From the NCBI RefSeq assembly GCF_047553045.1, contig NZ_CP180208.1:2852001-2916000 (forward strand): a DNA stretch of 64,000 bases. Reading direction: 5' to 3'. The stretch is from Sphingomonas_L flavalba_A (lineage in GTDB: Bacteria > Pseudomonadota > Alphaproteobacteria > Sphingomonadales > Sphingomonadaceae). The position numbers were made by a program, and so were the translations under genes. Under the pieces are notes generated by a model. The model saw only the letters and a program-made list of their open reading frames with translations, was not told where the DNA came from and made no database searches. Positions 42,850 to 51,906 of this stretch are shown piece after piece (positions within the stretch are counted from its first letter, which is position 1; each line of letters starts with the position of its first letter).

Positions 42850-43640
42850 CAGCGCGCGCCGGCGAGCAGCGGCATCAGCGGCACCCGCCGTTCCGGGCCG
42901 AGCGCCGAATAACCGCCGTCAACATTGGTTTCGCTGCCGGTCATGTAGCTGGCCTCGCCCGACGCGACGAAGCTGACTACCGCCGCGACCTCGCTTGCGT
43001 CGGCGACGCGGCCGAGCAGATTCAGGTCCGCCGATACCGCGTCGGCATGGGCGCGGTCGCCGCCGGTCAGCCCGTCGAACGGGTCCGACCAGATATGGCC
43101 GAGCGTCACCATGTTCACCCGGATGCCGTCCGCCGCATAATCGAGCGCCTGCGCCCGCGACAGATGGCGCAGCGCCGCCTTGGCGACCGGATAGGCCCAG
43201 CGCCCGACATGCGGAAACACGCCGGAGATCGAACCGATATTGACGATATTGCCGCCCGCCGCCTTCAAATGGGGGCGGGCCTTCTCCCCCAGGATTGCCG
43301 CCGACACCGCGCTGACGTTCAGCGTTTCCAGCCAGGTGGCGCGGGGTGTCGCCGGGCCGTCGTCGCCGTAGGAACAGGCGTTGTTGACCAGGATATCCAG
43401 CCGCCCGAACTCGGCGACCGTCGCCTCGACGAGTGCCGTCAGCGCCGCATCGTCGGTGATGTCGGTGGCGATGAAGCGGGCGCCCGTGCCAAGGGCGGCG
43501 GCGATCGCCTCGCCCTTGTCGACGCTGCGCGCGGCGACGACGACCTTCGCACCGTCAGCATGCAGCTTGCGGGTAATCGCGGCGCCGATCGACGCCGCCC
43601 CGCCGGTGATGATCGCGACCTTGCCATCATGGTTGGCCAT
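42849..43640 (-). CDS. SDR-family oxidoreductase
   Basis: 263-residue classical short-chain dehydrogenase. Cofactor motif TGGAASIG, then NNAC in place of the usual NNAG, and the catalytic Ser (GSISGVFP) with YPVAK (Tyr and Lys). NAD(P) preference cannot be settled; Ala-Arg-Ser after the second strand suggests NADP. It lies between a flavin monooxygenase (12-nt gap) and an FAD oxidoreductase (1-nt overlap). A likely task is oxidation of an alcohol before or after Baeyer-Villiger-type oxygenation. Confidence 0.9.
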   Translation of the reverse strand: MANHDGKVAIITGGAASIGAAITRKLHADGAKVVVAARSVDKGEAIAAALGTGARFIATDITDDAALTALVEATVAEFGRLDILVNNACSYGDDGPATPRATWLETLNVSAVSAAILGEKARPHLKAAGGNIVNIGSISGVFPHVGRWAYPVAKAALRHLSRAQALDYAADGIRVNMVTLGHIWSDPFDGLTGGDRAHADAVSADLNLLGRVADASEVAAVVSFVASGEASYMTGSETNVDGGYSALGPERRVPLMPLLAGAR

Positions 43641-43652
43641 GGTGTCTTCTCC

Positions 43653-45149
43653 TTATTTCGCGGGGACGGGGCGGCCGTGGCGGCGCAGCAGGCGCGGCAG
43701 CAGCCCGGCATAATCCTTGGCATCGATCGCGACGAACCAGTGCTTGATCCGCGTCGTCAGCGGCAGGCGCAGGTCGATCGCTTCCAGCATGTCATCCATG
43801 TGGTGGACCGAAAAGGGGATGATGTTCGTGCCTTTGGAATGTTTGCCGTCGGTGCGCGCCTCCATCCAGGCCAGCCGCCGATCGATATACGCGTTCTGCT
43901 CCGCCGCGCTCGGCAGCGTCATCCCGCCGCACAGATGATTGGCCAACCACAGCGCGCCGACCTCCGCGTTCAACTGGCTGAAAAAGGAGGAGTTGTAGCC
44001 GTTGAACGCCAGCCCCGGCACGTCGACCGGCAGCATCGAGCAATAGAGCCGGAAATTGCCGCGCGTGTCGGTGACCTTGGCGAGTGTTTCGGCATCAAGG
44101 AAGTCGCAGCGCTGGTCCCAGCCGGTGCCGCAGATGACCACATCGGCCGGCACGGTATTGCCGTTTGATAACGTCGCCTCGCCCGGCGCCAGCGCCGTAA
44201 TCTCGCCGCGCACCAGCGCCAGACGACCGTCGGCAACGCTTTCATAGAATCCGTCGGTCACCAGGCTGACCGTGCTGCGCGCAATCGTCTCCAGCTTGCC
44301 GTCCGGCATCAGGCCGATCTTCTTCAGGCCGAGCTGGCGGGATATCACCGCCTGGACGCTGCCCAACATGCCGTTGCGGATCACCCGGCCGGGGCCGTCG
44401 TGCAGGAAACGTTCGAACCCGCGCACGTCGATATACCGGAACAGCCCCTCACCCAGCCGGTTGAGGAACAGATGCTTGAAGTTGACGAGCCCGCCCACCT
44501 TCTTCGGAATTTTCCAGATCAGGTGTCGGGCGACGACGGTGGTTGTCGCCGCCGTCCGCGCGCAGGCCATCGCCACGTCGCAGGACGACTTGCCATAGCC
44601 GACGACCAGCAGGTGGCGGCCGCGCACCATCTCTTGATCGTTGAACTGGCTGGTGTGGAGGACCCGGCCGCCCGCCGCTTCGAACGCCTCGACGCCGGGA
44701 TAGCGCGGCACCGACGGCACAGAGAAGATGCCGTTACACACGACAAGCCAGTCGAATGTGCCGCTTTCAACCGCCCCGTCCGCGACGCCGCGGGTTTCCA
44801 CCACCCAGCGCTGGCTACCATCGCCGGCGGGGCGCGCCGCCGTCACCTCACGGCCAAGGCGGAGCGCGTCGCGGAAGCCGAAATGGTCGATATAACTTTC
44901 CAGATAGGCCTGAACCTGCGCGCCGGAAGGCCATTCGGGGTAGCTGCGCGGCATCGGCCAGTCGGAAAAGGCATAGGTTTCGCGCGGGTTCTGCGTCGTT
45001 AGCCCCGGATAGCGCCGCCGCGCCGACCAGACGCCGCCGATGTCCGTTTCCTTTTCGAACACCGTCACGTCGAAGCCGAACTGGCGCAGCGTCTTCGCCG
45101 TGCTCAGCCCGGCCAGCCCGGCGCCGATGATCGCAATCTGTCCTGCCAT
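43653..45149 (-). CDS. Flavin-containing monooxygenase
   Basis: 498-residue class B flavoprotein monooxygenase. The FAD motif IGAGLAGLSTAKTL is at the N-terminus and GGVWSARRRYPGL follows. The NADPH-binding glycine motif appears as VVGYGKSSCDVAM, preceded by a VLHTSQFND stretch that corresponds to the FMO/BVMO fingerprint (FxGxxxHxxxW/D) in degenerate form. It should oxygenate a ketone, amine or sulfur compound in the cytoplasm with NADPH and O2. Start at 45149. It is the first gene of a three-gene operon and lies 102 nt behind an AraC regulator on the same strand. Confidence 0.88.
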   Translation of the reverse strand: MAGQIAIIGAGLAGLSTAKTLRQFGFDVTVFEKETDIGGVWSARRRYPGLTTQNPRETYAFSDWPMPRSYPEWPSGAQVQAYLESYIDHFGFRDALRLGREVTAARPAGDGSQRWVVETRGVADGAVESGTFDWLVVCNGIFSVPSVPRYPGVEAFEAAGGRVLHTSQFNDQEMVRGRHLLVVGYGKSSCDVAMACARTAATTTVVARHLIWKIPKKVGGLVNFKHLFLNRLGEGLFRYIDVRGFERFLHDGPGRVIRNGMLGSVQAVISRQLGLKKIGLMPDGKLETIARSTVSLVTDGFYESVADGRLALVRGEITALAPGEATLSNGNTVPADVVICGTGWDQRCDFLDAETLAKVTDTRGNFRLYCSMLPVDVPGLAFNGYNSSFFSQLNAEVGALWLANHLCGGMTLPSAAEQNAYIDRRLAWMEARTDGKHSKGTNIIPFSVHHMDDMLEAIDLRLPLTTRIKHWFVAIDAKDYAGLLPRLLRRHGRPVPAK

Positions 45150-45251
45150 GCCCGCCCTCTCGCTCTCCCTTCGCGCAAGGCTAGGCGGGCCGCGCGGCGC
45201 ACAGCTATGCAGCGAACGCCGATCCTGTTCGCGCAGCGCGAACTTGTGCGC

Positions 45252-46229
45252 TCAGCAGCTGCGGCGGCGCAGCGTTTCCGACGGCGTCTCGCCGAACAGC
45301 GCGCGGTACTGGCCGGCGAAGCGGCCGAGCTCGAATATACCCCATCGGCCCGCCGCCTCCGCCACGGTCAGCGGCAGCTCACCGCCCAGCAGCTCCTCGC
45401 GCACGCGGCGCAGGCGGGTCAGACGCAGATAGGCCATCGGTGAAGTGTCACGGAAACGCTGAAACCCCTCGAACAGGGTGCGGCTGCTCACCCCGCTGAC
45501 CGCGACCAGCCGGGCCATGTCGATCGGCTCGCCGGCATGTTCCTCGATATAGCGTTCAACGAGACGAACGTGACGCGGCGCGATCTGCCAGTCGCCCGCC
45601 TCCAGCGCCTCCGAATAATTATGCGGCTGGGTCTCCAGCAGGTTGGTCAGCAGCAACGCCTCCAACTGGCGGACGGTGGCGCGGCCCGGCGCCTCGCCGC
45701 TCAGTTCGTTCATCAAGGCGGAGACATAATGCCACCAGACCGCGACGTTTCCGGTCATCGGCATCGCCGCATCGAAGCGCAGCGGCGCGCGCAGAGGCCG
45801 GTCGAGCAGGATCGCCAGTTGCTGCTCCAGCGCGTCCCGCTCGATCCGCACCATCGCCTTGGCGCAATCGGCGTCCCACACCATACGCACCGGGTCGGTC
45901 GGGTTAAGCAGCGTTGCCACCTTGCGCGTGGCGACGAATTCCTGATCGCCGGCATGGATCGTCGCCCGACCGGCGATCGGCAGCATCAGCAGGTAGAAAT
46001 CCTCCAGCTGGCCGGGGTCGATCTCGACATCGGCGCCATAGCTCATCGCGCCGACGGCGATGCGGTCCAGCGGAACGGCATTCTGCCAGGCGGCCAGCGC
46101 GCGCTGGCCGCCGAGCGGGTCGAGCCGGTGCGAGCAATAGACCTGCGCGACCTTGTCGCGAACCTCGTCGACGTCGGTCGATCGGAAATGCGGGTGCGCC
46201 GCCAGCGGCGCTCGGTCCATCGTCAGCAT
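45252..46229 (-). CDS. AraC-family transcriptional regulator
   Basis: 325 residues. The N-terminal AraC-binding-like domain (PF14525 type, DRIAVGAMSYGADVEID and FYLLMLPIAG) senses a ligand. The C-terminal double HTH has IDMARLVAVSGVSSRTLFEGFQRF as first helix pair (ends cited) and the second GIFELGRFAGQYRALFGETPSETLRRR. It is probably an activator of the adjacent monooxygenase operon. The start at 46229 has GAGG 8 nt upstream; an earlier in-frame start would overlap the TonB receptor gene. It sits between that receptor and the operon, all on the minus strand. Confidence 0.92.
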   Translation of the reverse strand: MLTMDRAPLAAHPHFRSTDVDEVRDKVAQVYCSHRLDPLGGQRALAAWQNAVPLDRIAVGAMSYGADVEIDPGQLEDFYLLMLPIAGRATIHAGDQEFVATRKVATLLNPTDPVRMVWDADCAKAMVRIERDALEQQLAILLDRPLRAPLRFDAAMPMTGNVAVWWHYVSALMNELSGEAPGRATVRQLEALLLTNLLETQPHNYSEALEAGDWQIAPRHVRLVERYIEEHAGEPIDMARLVAVSGVSSRTLFEGFQRFRDTSPMAYLRLTRLRRVREELLGGELPLTVAEAAGRWGIFELGRFAGQYRALFGETPSETLRRRSC

Positions 46230-46324
46230 CGCGGTCGCCTCGCCAGCCGGTCCTGCTCCCGGATTGTCGTCTGCCCGAAGGATTTCATATCTTGGCGAAG
46301 GTGGCAAGGACGCCGGCGCCGCCG

Positions 46325-48742
46325 TCACAGCTTCCATTTCGCCGTCACATACCATTCGCGCGACCGGGCGAAGAGCTGCTCATACTGGCGGAAGGACGAT
46401 CCGTAGATGCCGGTCTGGGTATAGCGGCTGTTGGTCAGGTTGGTGACGCCGCCGATCAGGCTGAACGCGCGCCCGGCGAAATCATAGGCGATCGAGGCGT
46501 TCACGATGTGATAGCCGTCCTGGTACAGTTCCGCCGTGTTCAGCGCGTCCATGAAGAAGCCGGAGCGGTAGGACCAGTCGACGCGCGGGGTCAGCTCGCT
46601 GCCGTCGCCGAGCGAAATGCTCTTCAGCAGCGAGGCGCTGAGCGTCCATTTCGATATCCGCTCGAACTTCGAAGCGAGGGTGATCTCGGTCGCCGCCGGG
46701 TCGATCTTCTTGTAGGCCGGGTCGAGATAGCCGGCGCTTGCCTCGATGAAGAAGCCGCCGCCGGGGGACAGGCGGGCCTCCAGCTCGGCACCGCGGATCT
46801 CGGCGCGCGCCGCATTCTTGGTCACCGGCGCGACGCCGGTGAACACCTGCACCTGCAGGTCGTCATATTTGGTCAGGAACACGGCGCCGTTCAGGGTCAG
46901 CCGCCGGTCGAGCCATTCGGACTTGAAGCCAAGCTCGAACGCCGTCGCCTTTTCCGCGTCATATTGCGGCGTCGCCGCCAGCGGCGGGAACACGCGCTGG
47001 ACAAAACCGCCGCTCTTGAACCCCTTCGAATAGGACGCGTAGAGCATCGCCCGGTCGGTCGCCCGCCAGGCGAGGTTGATCATCGGCGTCACGTCGTCCT
47101 CGCCACGCGACACTTTTTCATAAGGCAGGACACGCGTCTTCGGCGTGTTGGGACTGCCGCCGATCAGCTGCTCGCCCGGCGTCCGGTCGATGAAGATCGT
47201 CTGGTCGGGCAGGAAGCTTTTGTCGTCCTTGGTGTAACGGACCCCGGCGGTCAGGTCGACGCGCTCGGCAAAGGTGTAGGTCAGCTGGCCGAACGCGGCA
47301 TAGCTTTTGGTGGTGAAGCGGCCGCCCGACTGGAAATTCACCGGCGTGAAATCCAGTATGTTGATATTATTGCCTTTCTCGCTGAAATAATAGCCGCCGA
47401 CCAGATATTTCAAATTGTTGTCCGCCGTCGCCCCGGTCAGCTGCAGTTCCTGGCTGAACTGCTTGTCGGTCAGGCTGTCGTAGAAATGGGTGATGGTCAG
47501 CGGCGAATGGTCGCCGTCCCGGGCAAAGCTGCCGTCGAGCCGGCGGTAGGCGGTGATCGATTTCAGCTTCGCCGCGCCGATCGTCCACTCGATCGTGCCG
47601 CTCGCCCCCCACAGCTTGTTACGCGAATATTGGGGCGCGGTGCCGAAATCCTCGCGGCGGCTCAGATACTGGCCGCCATAGCAGGCGGCGGCGCTGCCCT
47701 GCGGGCTGTACGGCGCGAAACCAAGGCAGGGCTGCCCGCCCAGGAAGGTGGCGATATAGTTGTTGAGCAGCGCGAAATTGTCGACCGGCGCATCGAATGG
47801 CGGGTCGATGACATAATGGCCGGGCGTTGCCGGGCTGCCCGGCGGCAGCATCGGCAGCCCCTGCGGATTGAACACCGCCGAGCGATAGTCGATGCCGGAC
47901 AGGGTCAACGCGGGGCCGTGACTGCGGTCGTCGGTACCATCCAGCGCCAGGTTGACCTCGAAATCCGGCGACGCTTCCCAACGCAGTTGCAGGCGCGCGG
48001 TCTTGGTATTGACGTTGCCGAGATCCTTGCCGTCGGCGACGCGGGTGACATAGCCGTCACGGTTGAACGTGCCGACCGACAGGCGCGCCGACAGCGTGTC
48101 GCCCAGCGGCACGTTCAGCATCGCCCGCGCGTCGATCCGGTCATACCGCCCGGCGGTGACCTGGGCGCTGGCGGCCAGCCGGTTTTCCGGCCTGGTCGTC
48201 GTCAGGCTGAGCGCGCCGCCGATCGTGTTGCGCCCGAACAGCGTGCCCTGCGGCCCGCGCAGCACCTCCACCCGCTCGATATCGACCAGGTCGAGCAACG
48301 CGCCGACCGAACGGGCGACATAGACGCCATCGACATAGACACCGACGCCCGGCTCGGTCGTCGGCAGGAACTCCTTCTGGCCGATGCCGCGAATATAGAT
48401 CGCCGCCGACGAACTGGCGCCGCCGAAGCTGGGGTTGTTCTGGAAGCTCAAATTGGGGGTGAAGGTGGCGATGCCGTCGACTTTGTCGAGCCCGCGCGCC
48501 GCCAGCGAATCGCCGCTGAACGCGGAAATCGCGATCGGCGTCTCCTGCGCGCGCTCCTCACGCTTGCGGGCAGTGACGACGATGTCCTGCTGGCCCAGCA
48601 GGTCGGCGCGCGATGCGTCCTGCGACGGCGGCGGCGCCTCCTGCCCCACGGCCGGGGCCGCGCCCAGCGTCGCCAGCGCGACAAGCGCCGCCGCGGCGAC
48701 CATCATTCCGTCCGACGCCTCGAACCGCTTTGTCATATCCAT
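46325..48742 (-). CDS. TonB-dependent receptor (monooxygenase cluster)
   Basis: 805-residue outer-membrane receptor. Signal peptide to about residue 34; a TonB-box region reads DIVVTARKREERAQETPIAI. Plug motifs are VYVDGVYVARSVG and VEVLRGPQGTLFGRNTIGGAL (first part cited). Strands in the second half end in REWYVTAKWKL. This belongs to the 'VTARKREE' group common in sphingomonads that import organic substrates. Next to an AraC regulator and an oxygenase operon, it probably imports that operon's substrate. GGGGG precedes both possible start codons (48742 and 48736). Confidence 0.93.
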   Translation of the reverse strand: MDMTKRFEASDGMMVAAAALVALATLGAAPAVGQEAPPPSQDASRADLLGQQDIVVTARKREERAQETPIAISAFSGDSLAARGLDKVDGIATFTPNLSFQNNPSFGGASSSAAIYIRGIGQKEFLPTTEPGVGVYVDGVYVARSVGALLDLVDIERVEVLRGPQGTLFGRNTIGGALSLTTTRPENRLAASAQVTAGRYDRIDARAMLNVPLGDTLSARLSVGTFNRDGYVTRVADGKDLGNVNTKTARLQLRWEASPDFEVNLALDGTDDRSHGPALTLSGIDYRSAVFNPQGLPMLPPGSPATPGHYVIDPPFDAPVDNFALLNNYIATFLGGQPCLGFAPYSPQGSAAACYGGQYLSRREDFGTAPQYSRNKLWGASGTIEWTIGAAKLKSITAYRRLDGSFARDGDHSPLTITHFYDSLTDKQFSQELQLTGATADNNLKYLVGGYYFSEKGNNINILDFTPVNFQSGGRFTTKSYAAFGQLTYTFAERVDLTAGVRYTKDDKSFLPDQTIFIDRTPGEQLIGGSPNTPKTRVLPYEKVSRGEDDVTPMINLAWRATDRAMLYASYSKGFKSGGFVQRVFPPLAATPQYDAEKATAFELGFKSEWLDRRLTLNGAVFLTKYDDLQVQVFTGVAPVTKNAARAEIRGAELEARLSPGGGFFIEASAGYLDPAYKKIDPAATEITLASKFERISKWTLSASLLKSISLGDGSELTPRVDWSYRSGFFMDALNTAELYQDGYHIVNASIAYDFAGRAFSLIGGVTNLTNSRYTQTGIYGSSFRQYEQLFARSREWYVTAKWKL

Positions 48743-48893
48743 CCCCCAATCGGCTTCGGCCCGGTCGGTGCCGGGCGCGCTTTTTCTGCGTTGGAAGGAG
48801 AACAGGAATCGGGGCCGGGCCGGTATGCAGCGAGCGCGCCGGCTGTGCGATTGTCGCGGCTATTCAGCCTATTGCCCGCCCGCCCCGCGCGGA

Positions 48894-49574
48894 TCAGCGG
48901 CGGCGGTAGCGGAAATACCACACCTCATGGCCCTTGCGCCGGGCCTTCGCCTCATAGCGGGTCTGCGGCCAGTCTGCGGGGCGGATGCGGAAATCATCCG
49001 GGTTTTCCGCCAGCCAGACGAAATCCGGCTGCCCGTTCATCACCATCATCGCCCAGCGGCAATAGGTCGGATCGTCGGTGCCCAGGCGGAACTCCCCGCC
49101 CGGTTTCAGCTTGGCGGCGATCAGGGCGAGCGGACCGGGGTTGACCATCCTCCGCTTGGCGTGGCGCGCCTTCGGCCAGGGATCGGGATGGAGCAGGTAG
49201 ACACGCTCCAGCGACGCGTCGGGCAAGCGTTCCAGCACGGTCAGCGCGTCGCCCATATGCAGGCGGATATTGGCGAGGCAGCCGTCGCGAATGTGCAGCA
49301 GCGCACCGACCACACCGTTCAGAAACGGCTCGCAGCCGATGAAGCCGATGTCCGGCCGCGCCGCCGCCTGCGCCGCCAGATGCTCGCCCGCTCCGAAACC
49401 GATCTCGAACGCCAGCGGCCGGCCGTCGCCGAACAGGCGGGCGGCGTCGAGCGGCCCGTCCGCCGGCACTGACAAGGCGGGCAGCATCGCTTCGACCAGC
49501 GCCGCCTGCCCGGCGCGCAGCTTGTGCCCCTGGCGGCGGCCGTAGAGGCGGCGGAGAGTCGTCGGGTCGTTCAC
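48894..49574 (-). CDS. trmB: TrmB, tRNA (guanine46-N7)-methyltransferase
   Basis: 226-residue SAM-dependent methyltransferase that forms m7G46 in the tRNA variable loop. SAM motif LAFEIGFGAGEHLAAQA, the catalytic-region motif YLLHPDPWPKARHAKRRMV, and the C-terminal GTDDPTYCRWAMMVM. It has the typical N-terminal arm (TTLRRLYGRRQGHKLR). Last gene of the lnt-metK-x-trmB row, 44 nt after the duplicated-domain protein. Its SAM comes from the adjacent metK. Confidence 0.95.
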   Translation of the reverse strand: MNDPTTLRRLYGRRQGHKLRAGQAALVEAMLPALSVPADGPLDAARLFGDGRPLAFEIGFGAGEHLAAQAAARPDIGFIGCEPFLNGVVGALLHIRDGCLANIRLHMGDALTVLERLPDASLERVYLLHPDPWPKARHAKRRMVNPGPLALIAAKLKPGGEFRLGTDDPTYCRWAMMVMNGQPDFVWLAENPDDFRIRPADWPQTRYEAKARRKGHEVWYFRYRRR

Positions 49575-49618
49575 CGCCGCCGGCTAGGCAAAAGCACGGC
49601 CGCCGTCAAAGGCCGCGC

Positions 49619-50593
49619 TCATTTTTTGCAGGGTTTACCCTCATAATGCATGCGGTGAATGTCGTAGGCCTTGCCGTTGAACCGCCAGATCGGGAAGCAA
49701 AAGCCGGGGACGCCCAGTTCGATATCCGGCCAGCCGCCGACCCCTTTTGTCGCCAGTATCGTCGGAATACCCTGACCGCCGGCGCCGGGAACCCTGGTCC
49801 ACTGGCCGTTCGCCTGCTTGGTCAGCAACTGATACCCCATGCCGGTCATGCCATAGCAGAAGGAAGCGCCCTGGGTGATCAGCGCCTCGGGCCGACCATC
49901 GCCGTTCAGGTCACCGGGCGACTCCAGCGTCGCCGGTTCGCGGTGCATATCCTCCGGGCAAAGCGACCAGCCCTTGCCCATCCGCGTCGCCTCGGCTGCC
50001 TTGAAGATGGCTGCCTGCTCAGCGGCGGAAAAAGGCTGGCCGGCGACGGGGGACGGCGCCGGGGCGGGCAGTGCAGGCGGCGGCGCGGCGCGCGCTGGTG
50101 CCGCTGCGGACCGGACCGGCGGCGGCACCGGCACTGGTGCACGCGTCGGTGGGGCCTGTCCGGCACACGGGCCATTCGGCACATAACGACTGCCGTCGTA
50201 GGCGAACGGGCGGCGGCAGGTCCCTTGCGCGACCGTCATGTCCAGCCAGCCGCCGCTACGGGTCGCCTCCGCGCTAATCGTGCCGGTACCGCTGATCACC
50301 TGCCGCCACTGCTTGCCGGCCTTGGTCAGCACCGCGAAGAAACTGCCGGCACCCTTGTAGCAGGCGGCGTTGCTGTCGGTGACCAGCACCTCCGGCGCGC
50401 CATCGCCGCTGATATCGACGAAAGTCATGCGCGGGTTGGCCGGCTGGCCGCAGGCGTTGGTCGGCCGATCGTTGGTGATCGGGAAGCCGGCGGCGCCGTA
50501 AAGCTGCGCCGCCTCGGCACGGTTCATCTGGGGCACGGCCGCCAATGCGGGGCTGGCGGCGGCGACGGCGGACAGGAGCATAAGGTAACGCAT
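49619..50593 (-). CDS. Exported protein with two tandem EF/FG-GAP-like modules
   Basis: 324 residues, no recognised family as a whole. Signal peptide MRYLMLLSAVAAASPALA. Two modules of about 110-120 residues repeat the same order: a helix (NRAEAAQLYGAAG; SAAEQAAIFKAA), a Cys, then DISGDGAPEVLVTD or DLNGDGRPEALITQ, a Cys-Tyr (ACYKG; FCYGM), then GGWLDM or GGWPDIELG and a late Cys. The D-x-D-G-D-G-x-PE pattern resembles Ca2+-binding FG-GAP or dockerin-like loops. A Pro/Ala-rich linker of about 45 residues joins them. TGGAGG precedes the start. It sits between metK and trmB, which are usually closer neighbours. Confidence 0.75.
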   Translation of the reverse strand: MRYLMLLSAVAAASPALAAVPQMNRAEAAQLYGAAGFPITNDRPTNACGQPANPRMTFVDISGDGAPEVLVTDSNAACYKGAGSFFAVLTKAGKQWRQVISGTGTISAEATRSGGWLDMTVAQGTCRRPFAYDGSRYVPNGPCAGQAPPTRAPVPVPPPVRSAAAPARAAPPPALPAPAPSPVAGQPFSAAEQAAIFKAAEATRMGKGWSLCPEDMHREPATLESPGDLNGDGRPEALITQGASFCYGMTGMGYQLLTKQANGQWTRVPGAGGQGIPTILATKGVGGWPDIELGVPGFCFPIWRFNGKAYDIHRMHYEGKPCKK

Positions 50594-50667
50594 GGCATCC
50601 TCCAGTGATGGATCGGGGGGTACGACTCGTTATCTATCCCCCCGCCATACAGGATGCCGGCGCTAGA

Positions 50668-51855
50668 TCAGAGAGCCTGTTTCAGCGCGTCGACCAGATC
50701 GGTCTTTTCCCAGGTGAAGAAATCGCCGTCGGGCTGACGGCCGAAATGGCCGTAGGCAGCAGTCGGCTGGTAGATCGGCTTGTTGAGCGCCAGGTGAGTA
50801 CGGATGCCCTTCGGGGTCAACCGGACCAGCTTGGGCAGCACCGCCTCGATCCGCGCTTCATCGACCGTACCGGTGCCGTGGGTGTCGACATAAAGCGACA
50901 GCGGCTCGGCGACACCGATCGCGTAGCTGAGCTGGATGGTGCAGCGGGTGGCAAGGCCGGCGGCGACGATGTTCTTCGCCATGTAGCGGCTGATGTAGGC
51001 GGCCGAACGGTCGACCTTGGTCGGGTCCTTGCCGGAAAAGGCGCCGCCGCCGTGCGGCGCGGCGCCGCCATAGGTGTCGACGATGATCTTGCGGCCGGTC
51101 AGCCCGGCGTCGCCGTCCGGCCCGCCGATGACGAACAGACCGGTCGGGTTGACGAAGATCGATTCGTCGCCCGGCAGCCAGCCATTGGGCAGTTCGTCGT
51201 TCAGAACGCCCTTCACATAATCGCGCAGCCGCGCCTGATCGACGCTCTCGACATGCTGGGTCGACACGACAAGCGCGGTCGCGCGCACCGGCTTCTCATT
51301 CTCATAGGCCAGCGTCACCTGGCTCTTCGCGTCCGGCTCCAGAAAGTCGACATGGCCGCTGTGGCGGTCCTTCGCCATGCGCTGGAGGATGCGATGCGAA
51401 TAGTAGAGCGTCGCCGGCATCAGGTCAGGCGTTTCGTCGCTGGCATAACCGAACATGATGCCCTGGTCGCCGGCGCCCTCATCCTTGTTGCCGCTCTCGT
51501 CGACGCCCATCGCGATATGGGCCGACTGCGGGTGCAGGTGGTTGGCGAAATCGGCGTGCTGCCAGTGGAAGCCTTCCTGCTCGTAGCCGATCCGCTTGAC
51601 GGTGGCGCGGGCCGCCGCCTCGATCTCGGCCTGCGCTTCCGGCGTTAGCACGCCGTCGGCGTCCATGATGCCCTTGCAGCGGATCTCGCCGGCCAGAACG
51701 ATGCGGTTGGTGGTGGTCAGCGTTTCGCAGGCGACGCGCGCTTCGGGGTCCTTCGACAGGAACAGGTCGACGATCGCGTCCGAAATCTGGTCGGAAACCT
51801 TGTCCGGATGCCCTTCGGAAACCGACTCGGAGGTGAAGAGGTAGTTGCTGCGCAT
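50668..51855 (-). CDS. metK: MetK, S-adenosylmethionine synthetase
   Basis: 395-residue cytoplasmic enzyme making SAM from methionine and ATP. N-terminal FTSESVSEGHPDKVSDQISDA (first part cited), the signature GAGDQGIMFGYA, and the glycine-rich loop GGGAFSGKDPTKVDRS are intact. The start at 51855 is the family start and has AGGA at 6 nt; an upstream in-frame codon lies in lnt. The 51-nt leader folds into a hairpin with a loop complementary to this ribosome site, so SAM-dependent translational control is suspected. Confidence 0.97.
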   Translation of the reverse strand: MRSNYLFTSESVSEGHPDKVSDQISDAIVDLFLSKDPEARVACETLTTTNRIVLAGEIRCKGIMDADGVLTPEAQAEIEAAARATVKRIGYEQEGFHWQHADFANHLHPQSAHIAMGVDESGNKDEGAGDQGIMFGYASDETPDLMPATLYYSHRILQRMAKDRHSGHVDFLEPDAKSQVTLAYENEKPVRATALVVSTQHVESVDQARLRDYVKGVLNDELPNGWLPGDESIFVNPTGLFVIGGPDGDAGLTGRKIIVDTYGGAAPHGGGAFSGKDPTKVDRSAAYISRYMAKNIVAAGLATRCTIQLSYAIGVAEPLSLYVDTHGTGTVDEARIEAVLPKLVRLTPKGIRTHLALNKPIYQPTAAYGHFGRQPDGDFFTWEKTDLVDALKQAL

Positions 51856-51904
51856 CGCTGATCCTGCAGTTGAAAGCGGATATAAAGGATTCGTTATGTC
51901 CGCC
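51856..51904 (-). promoter_or_regulatory. metK leader: candidate SD-sequestering pseudoknot riboswitch
   Basis: Between the lnt stop and metK, minus strand. GCGGACATAA (51903-51894) pairs with TTATATCCGC (51885-51876) with a single C-A mismatch. The 8-nt loop CGAATCCT contains ATCCT (51890-51886), complementary to AGGAT of the metK ribosome site (51865-51861). The order stem, loop, linker and SD matches H-type SAM-sensing pseudoknots such as the SAM/SAH element, whose loop also holds AACG followed by UCCU. The linker is longer here (10 nt). An ordinary lnt terminator is the alternative, but only UUUC follows. Confidence 0.5.
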
Positions 51905-51906
51905 AC

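Noticed and set aside
45914..49144. A 1076-codon open frame on the plus strand
   Set aside because: Antisense to the second TonB receptor and parts of the AraC and trmB genes; composition is that of a shadow frame.
50594..50667. GGGGGG/CCCCCC hairpin in the gap between metK and the duplicated-domain gene
   Set aside because: The loop is 17 nt and no U-run follows; too weak to call a terminator.
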